Source: Nematocida ironsii
Taxonomy: Eukaryota; Microsporidia
Direction of reading: 5' to 3'
DNA: 56,162 nucleotides
NCBI GenBank assembly: GCA_001642415.1
Contig: LTDK01000117.1
Location: 1-56,162, forward strand
Part shown: one piece after another, positions 10,744 to 19,878 of the stretch
Layout: each line of letters opens with the position of its first letter
Position numbering within the stretch: the stretch's first letter is position 1
Position numbers and translations under genes: made by a program
Notes under the pieces: model-generated
Database searches by the model: none
What the model saw: the letters and a program-made list of their open reading frames with translations, nothing else
Told to the model about the DNA's origin: nothing

Positions 10744-12909
10744 ATGAAGAGAAACATAAACAACATAACAATAATAGGAGCACTAGCTATAAAAGCTGGC
10801 ATAGTATCCGGGTCAGTAGCTGTAACAAATGGAACTAGCACAGCAGCAAGTGTACCCAGTACAAGTAATCAGCCATGGAATGACACTGCAGATTCACTGC
10901 ATAACATAAACAAGAGCATAGCAGAGCAGCAAGAGAATCTTGGCTATTCAGAGAACATATTAAAGTCAGCAATTGAGAAGTATGGTAATAATGAAACAGA
11001 AACAGCAGAGGATATGGACGATGAAGAAGAAGATCATATTCAGACGGATTTATCATTACCACAAGAATATGATGATGAAGAGGAGGAAGAAGACATTAAT
11101 GAGGCCGATTTATTCTTAAGCGAGTATGAAGAGGAAGACATTAATGAGACAGAGATTCTACCAATTGAGGGTGAAGTTAGTGATAATGCATCTATACCAC
11201 AGGCAGCAATAGGTGGAGTAAATACTCAAAAGCCAGCAACTGTATTATCCACTACCACGAATGCAGGCACATCTCTGAGCAGCAGTGAGCAGACAGAAGC
11301 ACCAAGTACTATTGATTTAGTGCAGGCAGAGGATATTCAAAAAAATTCAAAGCCAGAAAAACCCGCAGAAAATACAGAAGTACCCACCACAGAAAAGGCA
11401 GAAAAAGTAGAGGCCATAGGAAACACCAATATTAACAAAAGCATAGAAAATACTGAAGTACCCACTACAGAAACAGCAGAAACCACTAATATTAACAAAA
11501 GCACAGAGAAAGTAGGAAATCCACAAGAATTCACAGACTATATAGAAGAAAGTGACTGGAAAAGACTTGAAAACTACAAAAAGTCTCTAACTGTAAACAA
11601 AAAGGTCCTAGATGACTTAAAAGAGACCTACAGAAGTAAATACAGTGAATATACCAACCATGAATTAGATGCAGATATAAAGTCAGTAAGAAAAGACACA
11701 ACAGAGACATACTGTGATATTTACAAACTAATCAGTACAGGAGAAGTATCTAATTGTTTAACAGGAAATAATAAACCAGTCAATTACAAACTAAAAGACT
11801 TCCCCACACTCACTCCGCATGTAAATATGTATTACAGCTCAATTGTAGATGATTTAAAGAATCTCATAAAACTATCCCAGAACAAAACCAGCAGAATCTC
11901 CAATGGATCAGAACAAACAGACTCTTCAGTAGACCAAGAACTCCTTGCTAAGAATTTTATTAGTCTAATAGAGTCACCATATGTATTTAAACAATTCACA
12001 TTCAATTCAGACGTATCAAATACCGATCCCACTGTATATGTAGAGAACAGACTTTCTATGGGTATACTAAAGAATCAAATAACAAGTCTTACAAAAGAGT
12101 TAGAAGCGGACAGACTAACAATAAGAAAATACTTTGCTAATTTATTTACGCAGATAGAGTTATTCATGGATTCGCACGGTAAATTCAACAGTTGTATAGA
12201 TGATATCTCTAAGAATCCATCTAAATTACTTTCTGATTCAGAGAGTTCTTTTACAGACTCACAGAATGTAGGCACACAGTATTTCTATGGATGGAAAGCT
12301 TCTACAAATTCATTTATTAAACAATCAAAAGGTCTACTTAAGTTAATAGAGAATATTTCAAAATCCAGCAGTAAGAATTCTTCTCCTTTAATGAGGTATA
12401 TCAAGTACTACAGTGATGAGTATATAGATATTCGTGGTGAGTACTTCACAAAATTAAAAGACTTAATATTTATTATACAAGAAAGGGTTAATACTATTAC
12501 ACCACAGGGTATTACACAGAAGAAATTAAGTCTTATTAATTCATCAGTACAGTATATAAGCAATCAATTACTAAATCTGATATATTCTATTAATATGGGT
12601 CTAGGCACAGATTTACAATCACGTATTCATGAAGATTTAGATGTAACAAAGAAGCGGTTAGTAAAGGATGTAACAAGAATTTTCAAGGTAAGCACTCTTA
12701 TAAAGGCCCATATAAATCTACCGAGTGAAATCACAGATGTATCAAAAGTTTTCTACACAGAAGAATTAGTACAGCAACTTACAGAGGATAGTACATCAAG
12801 TAGTGGCGCATCTATGCTATCTCCTGTTACATCATTAGTAAATAAGGGCGTTGGTGCAATAATAACTCTAGCTGTACATTTACTTAGGAAGGCTTCTTTA
12901 TTCAGATAA
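10744..12909 (+). CDS. Secreted or anchored acidic low-complexity protein, unknown function
   Basis: 721 residues. The N-terminus (basic, then a hydrophobic stretch IIGALAIKAGIVSGSVAVT) looks like a signal peptide. It is followed by a Ser/Thr/Ala-rich stretch, two acidic clusters (DDEEEDH, DDEEEEEDINEADLFLSEYE, EEDINETEILP) and threonine/proline repeats built on ENTEVPTTE (two near-copies between about residues 205 and 250). The region from about residue 260 to the end is helical with regular Lys/Glu/Ile spacing and may be coiled coil. The last 30 residues contain a glycine-rich hydrophobic segment (GVGAIITLAVHLL) ending in RKASLFR, possibly a second membrane segment. No known domain. Immediately after its stop the repeat-rich core block begins. 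Confidence 0.75.
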   Translation: MKRNINNITIIGALAIKAGIVSGSVAVTNGTSTAASVPSTSNQPWNDTADSLHNINKSIAEQQENLGYSENILKSAIEKYGNNETETAEDMDDEEEDHIQTDLSLPQEYDDEEEEEDINEADLFLSEYEEEDINETEILPIEGEVSDNASIPQAAIGGVNTQKPATVLSTTTNAGTSLSSSEQTEAPSTIDLVQAEDIQKNSKPEKPAENTEVPTTEKAEKVEAIGNTNINKSIENTEVPTTETAETTNINKSTEKVGNPQEFTDYIEESDWKRLENYKKSLTVNKKVLDDLKETYRSKYSEYTNHELDADIKSVRKDTTETYCDIYKLISTGEVSNCLTGNNKPVNYKLKDFPTLTPHVNMYYSSIVDDLKNLIKLSQNKTSRISNGSEQTDSSVDQELLAKNFISLIESPYVFKQFTFNSDVSNTDPTVYVENRLSMGILKNQITSLTKELEADRLTIRKYFANLFTQIELFMDSHGKFNSCIDDISKNPSKLLSDSESSFTDSQNVGTQYFYGWKASTNSFIKQSKGLLKLIENISKSSSKNSSPLMRYIKYYSDEYIDIRGEYFTKLKDLIFIIQERVNTITPQGITQKKLSLINSSVQYISNQLLNLIYSINMGLGTDLQSRIHEDLDVTKKRLVKDVTRIFKVSTLIKAHINLPSEITDVSKVFYTEELVQQLTEDSTSSSGASMLSPVTSLVNKGVGAIITLAVHLLRKASLFR

Positions 12910-13750
12910 TCTAAAATAAATTAAATAATTATTAATGTACTATGTGTAATAAGTAATACTTAGTGTATTATGTGTAATAAATTATGTACATTGTGTAATA
13001 AGTCATGCATATGCAGTAGTCTATTATATATTGTACTATGTGTAATAAGTAATACTTAATGTACTATGTGTAATAAGTTATGTACATTGTGTAATAAGTT
13101 GTGCATATGCAGTAGTTTATTATATATTGTACTATGTGTTATAAGTAATACTTAATGTACTATATGTTATAAATTGTGCATAGATTGTTTAATACTTAGT
13201 GTACTATGTGTAATAAGTTATGCATATACTATGTGCAATAAGTAATACTTAGTGTGTTATGTGTAATAAGTAATACTTAATGTACTATATGTTATAAGTT
13301 TTGTTCTATGATATAATAGTTATTTAATGTACTATGTGTAATAAGTAATGTACGTGTGTTATATGCAATATATCATATGTGTAATAAGTCATACTTAACA
13401 TACACTGTGTAATAAGTCATACTTAACATACACTGTGTAATAAGTTTTGTTCTATGTGTAATAAGTCATACATTGTGTAATAAGTCATACTTAACATACA
13501 CTGTGTAATAAGTTATGCTCTATGATATAATCATTATTTAATACACTATACGTAATAAGTCATACATTGTGTAATAAGTCATACTTAACATACACTGTGT
13601 AATAAGTTTTGCTCTATGATATAATCATTATTTAATACACTATACGTAATAAGTCATACATTGTGTAATAAGTTCTAATAATTTATCTTTATTTTTTATT
13701 TTTTTCTACTTTTATGTCTTTTTTTCTTTCTCCCTCTCCTTATCTCTCTC
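12910..13750. repeat. Palindromic-repeat array (TGTGTAATAAGT family) in spacer
   Basis: Nearly the whole 0.84 kb spacer is made of a short repeat close to CATTGTGTAATAAGTCATACTTAA, dozens of copies, mostly with TGTGTAATAAG on the plus strand. Longer units built from it are duplicated in tandem: a segment containing CTCTATGATATAATCATT and CACTATACGTAATAAGTC appears near 13515-13580 and again near 13610-13675. No gene is possible here because TAA occurs in most copies. The array begins abruptly just after the stop of the 10744 gene. Confidence 0.9.
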
Positions 13751-15403
13751 TTATTTTTTATATTCTGTATATCTTCTATCCGTATGTTCATCCCATAAGT
13801 TATACACTTTTATTTTATTCCCTATAAGTACTTCCTTAATATTATCACTAATACTTTTACTATAATGTGTAATAAGTAATGCATATCCAACCCTATCAAT
13901 CACTCTTAGTCCTATTTCCTGTGATACCATTGTACACCCCATTGAATATTTACTATTAATTGGTGTATGGTATGCACTGCATATAATTTTTGTTTTTACT
14001 GTATCTTCTGTTGTATTTACTGCTTTATTAAGTATTTCACACTTACTTAAATCGTTTAAGTAGATATATTTACCAATCGTATCTGAGAGTACTTTAACGT
14101 AATTTACTTTTTCTGTTATGTGTAATAATTCAAGAATATTCAATGATGGCATAGAAAGTTTTGTATTATTACTGTATGATAAATTATATATAATATATCC
14201 TACATTGTGTAATAAGTAATAATTATGAGACTTTGTCCATTTAATAAATCTCAATAATCCTTTTAGTAACATAATGGTGATAGTGTTATTATTTATTACA
14301 CTATGTGTAATAAGTAATTTACAGAATAATTTTATGAGCACTCTTAAGTAAGTTTCATCATATATTACATTATGTGTAATAAGTTTATCATCATTAATTA
14401 CATTATGTGTAATAAGTTTTGAATGGTCATCATGTGTAATAAGTTTTGCATGGTCATCATTATTTACTACATCATGTGTAATAAGTTTTGCATGGTTATC
14501 ATTATTTACTACATCATGTGTAATAAGTTTTGCCTGTTTCACCTGTTTAATCTGTTTATCATCTCTGTGTTTTTTCTTCTCCCTGTTTGTACTGTATAAC
14601 CACTGATTCTTATCTAATAATAATGTTAATGACAGTGCATATTTAACTCTTCTGTTATTATTAAGTAATTGGATTATTTTATCCTTTATTATATCTAAGA
14701 GATCTTGTCTATTTCTTTTTATATAATGTAGAATAAGTTTTACTTCTCTATCCACTGTTAGGTCCACATTACCCATTAATATATCTAATATCTTCCCATT
14801 AATTATACTTAATATATCTGGTGTACTGAATAATTTGAAAATTTTTGTTTTTAAAAAACCGTTAGAACAATGTTTTGATAAAATATTGTAAAATTCTGTG
14901 AAAAATTTTGATATTTCAATAAATTTACAAAATAAAACTGCTTCATTTTGTAATTCTTTTGATTCATTTTCTGTTATAGAATTATCCTGTGGTACTGTAG
15001 ACTTATTACACACTGTGTTATTAATTTTAGTCCTTTTTCTATTTTTAGGGTTATCTCGGGTTATTTCTTCTTCTAATAATATTTCATCTTCTGAATTCTC
15101 TAAATTTTCATTTTTTATTTCTAAATTTCCGTTAGAATTAATTAAATTTTTACTTATTTGGTAATATTCTATTATTTTCATAATATTTTGTATTATTAAA
15201 TACGTTTTGTCATTTTCCGTTACATTTGCCATATTTAGTAATTTTTTCATTTCCTTTGAATTTCTCTCTTTAATAATTTTTAGTGTCATTAAGGTGACTT
15301 TATCTTTAAATGTCCCTTCTGCTGATATAAACTCGTTTAAGTCTTCATCTGTTTGAAATTTCTTATGAAGAATTTTCTTGGTGAGTCTTCTCTCTGCTAC
15401 CAT
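13751..15403 (-). CDS. MAK21: Mak21/Noc1-like ribosome-biogenesis protein (CBF/Mak21 family) carrying repeat insertions
   Basis: 550 residues. The N-terminal ISAEGTFKDKVTLMTLKIIK followed by KKLLNMA resembles the Mak21/Noc1 'LSSGTLKDKISALTLL' segment. VDREVKLILHYIKRNRQDLL and YLRVLIKLFCKLL...LLKGLLRFIKW fit the helical HEAT-like body, and the C-terminal end resembles the close of a CBF domain. Noc1 homologues act in the nucleolus and nucleus in 60S subunit assembly and export. It is much shorter than yeast Mak21, as expected for microsporidia. At least eight copies of the palindromic repeat lie inside the gene, read in one antisense frame as L-I-T-H (for example HAKLITHDVVNNDDHAKLI), between about 13,860 and 14,530. 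Family assignment is by motif memory and could be another Noc-type protein. Confidence 0.65.
   Translation of the reverse strand: MVAERRLTKKILHKKFQTDEDLNEFISAEGTFKDKVTLMTLKIIKERNSKEMKKLLNMANVTENDKTYLIIQNIMKIIEYYQISKNLINSNGNLEIKNENLENSEDEILLEEEITRDNPKNRKRTKINNTVCNKSTVPQDNSITENESKELQNEAVLFCKFIEISKFFTEFYNILSKHCSNGFLKTKIFKLFSTPDILSIINGKILDILMGNVDLTVDREVKLILHYIKRNRQDLLDIIKDKIIQLLNNNRRVKYALSLTLLLDKNQWLYSTNREKKKHRDDKQIKQVKQAKLITHDVVNNDNHAKLITHDVVNNDDHAKLITHDDHSKLITHNVINDDKLITHNVIYDETYLRVLIKLFCKLLITHSVINNNTITIMLLKGLLRFIKWTKSHNYYLLHNVGYIIYNLSYSNNTKLSMPSLNILELLHITEKVNYVKVLSDTIGKYIYLNDLSKCEILNKAVNTTEDTVKTKIICSAYHTPINSKYSMGCTMVSQEIGLRVIDRVGYALLITHYSKSISDNIKEVLIGNKIKVYNLWDEHTDRRYTEYKK
14200..14535 (-). 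repeat. In-frame palindromic repeats inside the Mak21-like gene
   Basis: Seven copies of ATGTGTAATAAG (plus strand) occur here, each read on the coding strand as CTTATTACACAT, Leu-Ile-Thr-His. Four lie in a near-tandem block (14,399-14,530), separated by TTTGCATGGTCATCATTATT-like spacers. The only other copy, near 13,863, lies close to the C-terminus. Confidence 0.85.
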
Positions 15404-15807
15404 AAAAAATTTGCAGAATTTGAAAATAATAAATATGCATAGAATATAATGGTAATTATGTAATAAGTAATAGCATAACTATAATTTATTACACAATTAT
15501 CAATATATCATGTAGTAAATTTATATCAAATATATAAATTACTTATTATGCATAGTGTAATAAGTAATGATAAATAATATATATAACACATAGTGTAATA
15601 AGTAATGATAAATAATATATATAACACATGGTGTAATAAGTTATGATATAAGCAGTATATATAACACATAGTGTAATAAATATTATATAACTTATTGTAC
15701 ACTGTGTAATAAATATTATTTATATTATGACTTATTACACATTGTGTAATAAGTAATACCCTTAAATATAATCAAGACTTATTATACTTTTATTTCTTTA
15801 TTTATTT
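15404..15807. repeat. Divergent spacer filled with palindromic repeats, including a perfect 25-nt palindrome
   Basis: Lies between the divergent Mak21-like and forkhead-like genes. Three near-tandem units of about 38 bp (around 15,555-15,680) contain AACACATAGTGTAATAAGT and AATAATATATATAACACAT. At 15730-15754 is a perfect inverted repeat: ACTTATTACACA, a central T, then TGTGTAATAAGT. It shows that the array's half-sites are the two arms of one palindrome. Confidence 0.9.
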
Positions 15808-16389
15808 ATGAGAGACAAAAACCGAGTGACGTATTCCACGCTAATCACAGCCGCAATCAGATCATCACCTCATGGGATGTGCACTATTACAGATATATTA
15901 AAGTATATTACGTATATAAACAGACTAAACACTAATACAGATACAAGCAGACCAAGTAATAACAAATTATACAAAAATACAGAATATAATGATAATAGTG
16001 TAATAAGTAATGGATATAATACAGAATATAATACACATAGTGTAATAAGTAATAATAATAACACAATGAGTAATAAGTTATGCAATAGTACAGAATATAA
16101 TACACATAGTGTAATAAGTAATGGATATAATACACATAGTGTAATAAGTAATGACAATATAATTTTATCAGAGTGTCCTTCTAGTGTTATTACATCAGTA
16201 CGTCAAGTACTCAGCCGAGACAGTCAATTTATTAAGTTAGCCAGGCGGGAGGGTTGTCGTGTTTCTGAATGGATTCATTTTACACCCATCCGTAGAAGGT
16301 TCCCTAAACCACTCTCTCATTTAACTGAAATTAGGTCTGCCCTTAAAAAGAAAGGCATTTACAAAGAGTTCAAGTTCACACATCCATAA
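15808..16389 (+). CDS. Forkhead-like (winged-helix) transcription factor with its DNA-binding domain split by repeats
   Basis: 193 residues. Residues 7-34 (VTYSTLITAAIRSSPHG then CTITDILKYI) match the first two helices of a forkhead domain ('YSYLI..AI..SP...LTL..IY.WI'). Residues 126-145 (SVITSVRQVLSRDSQFIKLA) match the recognition helix and following strand ('NSIRHNLS....F.KV'), and the EGCRVSEWIHFTP segment fits the wing ('GKGSYWTLDP'). Between them, where forkhead proteins normally have only a short loop, are about 87 residues of Asn/Ser/Tyr-rich sequence holding four S-V-I-S-N copies (64-68, 78-82, 101-105, 111-115), translations of the local palindromic repeat. The expected role is sequence-specific transcription control in the nucleus. 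The fold assignment is by eye. The region between helices 2 and 3 tolerates extra loop, so function is plausible. Confidence 0.65.
   Translation: MRDKNRVTYSTLITAAIRSSPHGMCTITDILKYITYINRLNTNTDTSRPSNNKLYKNTEYNDNSVISNGYNTEYNTHSVISNNNNTMSNKLCNSTEYNTHSVISNGYNTHSVISNDNIILSECPSSVITSVRQVLSRDSQFIKLARREGCRVSEWIHFTPIRRRFPKPLSHLTEIRSALKKKGIYKEFKFTHP
15990..16155 (+). repeat. In-frame palindromic repeats inside the forkhead-like gene
   Basis: Four copies of AGTGTAATAAGTAAT, three preceded by AATACACAT (one begins AATGATAAT), are read as N-T-H-S-V-I-S-N in the one sense frame in which the half-site has no stop codon. Identical copies lie in the flanking spacers. Confidence 0.9.
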
Positions 16390-16621
16390 ACTGTATAAAT
16401 AATAAGTAATACACAATGTGTAATAAGTAATATATAATACACAATGTGTAATAAGTAATAGTATAAATAATAAGTAATAACCATAAATCTGTGAGGTAAT
16501 TTACTAACTGTTATAAGAAGACTATTAGTACTACGTATACAAATAGACTAACTACTGTATATAAATAGACTAATTATTATATTACAGTGTAAAATAGACT
16601 AATTCTTATTTTATGCTGTAC
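16390..16621. repeat. Short spacer with palindromic and AATAGACTAA repeats
   Basis: Contains several TGTGTAATAAGTAAT copies (16,416-16,470) and three copies of a second short repeat, (A)AATAGACTAA (near 16,540-16,605). The second repeat also occurs inside genes as I-N-R-L codons. Confidence 0.8.
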
Positions 16622-16978
16622 TTATACTTCCTCTTTCTTCTTCTCCTTCTTCTCCATGTTTGGACATACACCACCCTCTTTTATTAACCAATTACGACCG
16701 AGTGAGTATAATTCCTCATCCTTTCTTATTGCTATGGCTAAGTGTCTTGAAACAATCTTCCTTTTATTCTCTTCATCACAGATGAGTTTGGATGCTTCGA
16801 TTATTTCTCCTAAGGTGTACTCAGTGACTGATCCTATTGCTATGATTGCTTTGTGTGACACTCTCATTTTACTTTTATCTCTTACCATTCTGTGTAACTG
16901 TGCTGTCTTAAAGACTGGTTTTGTCTGATTTACTTTTTTTGCTGATGCTGGGTCTTTCTTTCCCTTTCCTACTACCAT
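16622..16978 (-). CDS. H2A: Histone H2A
   Basis: 118 residues, a core nucleosome histone that pairs with H2B. The histone fold is clear: VFKTAQLHRMVRDKSKMRVS (helix 1 region), VTEYTLGEIIEASKLICDEE (helix 2), IVSRHLAIAIRKDEELYSLG (helix 3; canonical 'I.PRHL.LAIRNDEEL') and the docking segment EGGVCPNM ('GGVLPNI'). Glutamates at the acidic-patch positions are kept in TEYTLGEIIEA and KDEEL. The usual AGLxFPVGR start of the fold is replaced by KPVFKTAQLHR, so the protein is divergent even for microsporidia. The tails are short and lysine-rich, the C-terminal one mostly K and E. The start ATG is directly preceded by CCC. Two E2F-like sites lie 34-62 bp upstream. Confidence 0.93.
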   Translation of the reverse strand: MVVGKGKKDPASAKKVNQTKPVFKTAQLHRMVRDKSKMRVSHKAIIAIGSVTEYTLGEIIEASKLICDEENKRKIVSRHLAIAIRKDEELYSLGRNWLIKEGGVCPNMEKKEKKKEEV

Positions 16979-16981
16979 GGG
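16979..16981 (-). promoter_or_regulatory. CCC start signal of the H2A gene
   Basis: CCC lies directly before the ATG on the coding strand, after a T-rich leader (TTATTTTTTATTCCC). A CCC- or GGG-like motif just upstream of the start codon is an established feature of microsporidian genes. The eL8 and uL30 genes here show the same. Confidence 0.65.
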
Positions 16982-17011
16982 AATAAAAAATAAAGAGAAT
17001 TTATAGTTTTA

Positions 17012-17040
17012 TTTGGCGGGAAAATAAAAGGGCGGGAAAC
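17012..17040. promoter_or_regulatory. Pair of E2F/DP-like sites upstream of histone H2A
   Basis: Plus strand 17012-17023 reads TTTGGCGGGAAA, a perfect match to the classical E2F consensus. A second GGGCGGGAAAC lies at 17030-17040. Both are in otherwise G+C-poor DNA, 34-62 bp upstream of the H2A start. E2F/DP (and yeast MBF) sites of this form drive S-phase genes, including histones, in many eukaryotes. That this parasite uses an E2F-like factor here is inference. Confidence 0.5.
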
Positions 17041-17881
17041 AAGACATATAAGAGTATGTAGTATAAATAATAAATATAAATAAAATAAGAGCAAGATATA
17101 GTACACATAGTATAATAAGTAATATATAGTAGACATAGTATAATAAGTAATATAGCAATAAATTATAAATAAAATATTTAATTAGGTATATAATATAATA
17201 CACATAGTATAATAAGTAATAGAGAAATAAATAATAAATAATACACAGTGTGTAATAAATAGTATATAGTATACAGTGTGTAATAAGTAGTATATAGTAT
17301 ACAGTGTGTAATAAGTAATAATATATAGTATACAGTGTGTAATAAGTAGTATTTATTACTTATTATGTAGTAATTATTAATTAGGTATAAAATATATAAA
17401 AGCAATAAACAAATAAATAATATATATTACATAATGGGTAATAAATAATATATATTACATAATGGGTAATAAATTGTGTTACTTATTACCTATTATACAC
17501 TAAGTGATAGATCAATTACTACTTATTACACAAGTACTACTAAATATTATTACTTATCCATTACTTATTACACAATGTACATAACATATTACACATTATG
17601 CATAACATATTACACATTATGTACTAAATATTACTACTTATGCATAACATATTACACATTATCCATTACTTATTACACATTATCTATTACTTATTACACA
17701 TTATCTATTACTTATTACACATTATGTACTATATATTACTTATTATATATTGTATATTATGTTTTAAGAGTTCTTTAAAATATTTTGGTTATTTATTTTT
17801 TGTACTAGAATATATTGCACAATGTAGTAAATGTTCTAATTTAGGGTTAATTCGGGTTTTACTACATTATACTATTTTAGT
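17041..17881. repeat. Palindromic-repeat arrays between H2A and the Rpn9-like gene
   Basis: The left half (about 17,095-17,360) carries GTGTAATAAGTA units, including a 28-bp near-tandem series (TAATAAGTAGTATATAGTAT plus ACAGTGTG). The right half (about 17,400-17,740) carries the opposite orientation, with a 21-bp tandem series (ACTTATTACACATTATCTATT) near 17,660-17,720. The orientation flips near 17,480, so the region is a large imperfect inverted arrangement. At 17,841-17,860 is TTAGGGTTAATTCGGGTTTT, a relative of the TTTCGGGTT motif. Open frames of 60-110 codons here are translations of the repeats, not genes. Confidence 0.85.
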
Positions 17882-19147
17882 CTATATTTCCTGTCTTACA
17901 CTGTCCACACGTGCCCTCATCTCTCTTACAACCATTCTAATGCTTTTTATCTCTTCCTCTGTTAAATATTTATAACCAATCCATGTATAACTGAATTCAC
18001 CTGAAATACCGTCAATATTCCCTTTCATTAACCCAGTACCAAGTATCTGTAATATACACTCTTGTACTAATTCTAACGGTAATGATAAATCATCAGATAT
18101 TTTCTTAAGAATAACGGTTCTTTCTTGATTTTTAAAGAAATAATTAAGTAATCTTATTATAACTGCCTTTTTCTTGACTAATTCCACTATTTCTTCATCA
18201 AATACCTTTGAAATACGTTCTGACTCCATTGGATCGTCATTTTCCAGTGCCATTATTAATTTTATTGAAATATTTTCAATATTTTTTGTTTTATCAAATT
18301 TTTCATTATTTTTGATTTTACTCAAATTTTTATCTTCTGAATTACTCTCTGTAATCGTACTGCATATTTTTATTAGTTCTGTAAATGAATATATTTCATC
18401 AGAATAAATACCTGCTCTAACCACAGTTTCTATTATTTCAGTTATTTTTTCATTTTCTATTTCTTTTTTCTTTTCCATATTTAGTAATTTCAGGTACTCT
18501 ACTAAATTTTTATATGAAATTGTAAAATTTTTACTTTTATAATGAAGTAATCCCAACCCTAAATGAAGAATCCTTAAAGATTCCTTACTTTCTATCTCCA
18601 TCTCTTTACACTCGTACAGAATTATACGCCCCTGTTGTAATTGGTCTATCTGTATATAATTTAGACTAATTTCTAATAATATACGTATACTACCATTAAA
18701 TATAACAGAATTATTATTATTTAGTCTATTTATATACAGAATTGGATTATTCTCATCTGTACTACTACTTATTACACCATTATCATTATGTTCTGTATTA
18801 TTATCATTACTTATTACACTATGTGTATTATATTCACTATTACTTATTACACTATGTGTATTATATTTACTATTACTTATACTACTATGTGTATTATATT
18901 CATTATTTAATATGTTTAGTGTATTATATAATATACTTATGCTACTATGTGTATTTAGTCTTTTACTTACTAATATACTTATATTTATAAATGTATCTGT
19001 ATTAATATTATAATAATTAGGTAAAATAATATTATCGTATATATTACACAATGTATCATTAGTTATAGTATTAATATTACTTAATAGAGTAATAGACAGT
19101 TGATGAAAGAGACCCTTTTCTGCTAGACTTTGCAGTGTATTAAACAT
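17882..19147 (-). CDS. RPN9: 26S proteasome lid subunit Rpn9-like (PCI domain)
   Basis: 421 residues. The C-terminal part matches the PCI domain of Rpn9/PSMD13: RTVILKKISDDLSLPLELVQ, then the winged-helix strand region LGTGLMKGNIDGISGEFSYT with W, then a terminal helix (EEEIKSIRMVVREMRARVDS). In Rpn9 relatives the corresponding text is '..VELLVMKAL..GLVKG.ID......TWVQPR'. The N-terminal half has TPR-like helices (YECKEMEIESKESLRILHLG). The product is a structural lid subunit, helping to hold the Rpn11 deubiquitinase on the proteasome. Between about residues 75 and 135 a low-complexity insert contains the palindromic repeat read as YNTHSVISN (three close copies) plus an INRL copy. Length is near that of other Rpn9 proteins only because of this insert. 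Confidence 0.75.
   Translation of the reverse strand: MFNTLQSLAEKGLFHQLSITLLSNINTITNDTLCNIYDNIILPNYYNINTDTFINISILVSKRLNTHSSISILYNTLNILNNEYNTHSSISNSKYNTHSVISNSEYNTHSVISNDNNTEHNDNGVISSSTDENNPILYINRLNNNNSVIFNGSIRILLEISLNYIQIDQLQQGRIILYECKEMEIESKESLRILHLGLGLLHYKSKNFTISYKNLVEYLKLLNMEKKKEIENEKITEIIETVVRAGIYSDEIYSFTELIKICSTITESNSEDKNLSKIKNNEKFDKTKNIENISIKLIMALENDDPMESERISKVFDEEIVELVKKKAVIIRLLNYFFKNQERTVILKKISDDLSLPLELVQECILQILGTGLMKGNIDGISGEFSYTWIGYKYLTEEEIKSIRMVVREMRARVDSVRQEI
18740..18985 (-). repeat. In-frame palindromic repeats inside the Rpn9-like gene
   Basis: At least four copies of ATTACTTATTACACTATGTG or close variants (plus strand), read as H-S-V-I-S-N or H-S-S-I-S-N on the coding strand, arranged head-to-tail with a spacing of 27-30 bp. 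One variant lost three bases (ACTTATACTACTATGTG), which keeps the frame. Confidence 0.85.
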
Positions 19148-19878
19148 AAAATAAAAATAAAGTAAATATTTATATACAATGTGTAATAAGTAATAAAATA
19201 AAATTAATTAAAATATAATATACAATGTATAATAAGTAATAAGTAATAAACAGAACAAGACTTATTACATAATACACACTGTGTAATAAATAATATATAG
19301 TGTACACTGTGTAAAAAGTAAATTATATAATGAACATAGTGTAATAAGTAATAAAGAGGATAAGAAATAGTATACATAGTGTAATAAGTAATAAATAGTA
19401 TACATTGTGTAATAAGTAAGTTATATAATGAACATAGTGCAATATATTCTATAATTTATTGTACATTGTGTAATATATTCTATAATTTATTGTACATTGT
19501 GTAAAAAGTAATGAATAATAAAGAGTATAAGAATTATAACACATTGCGTAATATATTCTATAATTTATTGTACATTGTGTAATATATTCTATTACTTATA
19601 ACACATTGTGTAATATATTCTATAATTTATTGTACATTGTGTAATAAGTAATTGTTTAAGTGTTTAATAAATAACCCGAAATAACTTATCCTACATTGTG
19701 TAATAAGTATTTACTGTTATATTTTTGTATTTTTAAGTAATTAAATTTTTCCTATTTAAGTAATTTCCGTTACTCATCACCACATATTATGCTCAGATAA
19801 AATAAAAATTAAACTATTACCGTATATAGTAACCCATATGGTACTAACAGTAAACAACTAAAATAAAATAGAATAGAT
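19148..19878. repeat. Palindromic-repeat array between the Rpn9-like and eL8 genes
   Basis: About 0.5 kb (19,170-19,700) of GTGTAATAAGTAAT half-sites, and a roughly 31-bp near-tandem series containing TATAATTTATTGTACATTGT and GTAATATATTC (19,440-19,650). The exact motif AACCCGAAA lies at 19673-19681. Past about 19,720 the spacer is plain A/T-rich. Confidence 0.85.

Noticed and set aside
12940..13680. CRISPR-like array
   Set aside because: Repeats are short and irregularly spaced, spacers are themselves repeats, no cas genes are present and the organism is a eukaryote.
15870..16157. Minus-strand ORFs over the forkhead-like gene
   Set aside because: They are antisense readings of the repeat (LLITLCVLYS), which has no stops in that direction.
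17841..17860. Telomere-like TTAGGGTTAATTCGGG
   Set aside because: A single TTAGGG with no tandem array, in the middle of the contig; better read as a variant of the TTTCGGGTT motif.
17009..17975. Several 60-110-codon ORFs between H2A and the Rpn9-like gene
   Set aside because: Pure Tyr/Leu/Ile translations of the repeat arrays (ITYYTLSITYYTLS) without normal protein sequence, or antisense to the Rpn9-like gene.
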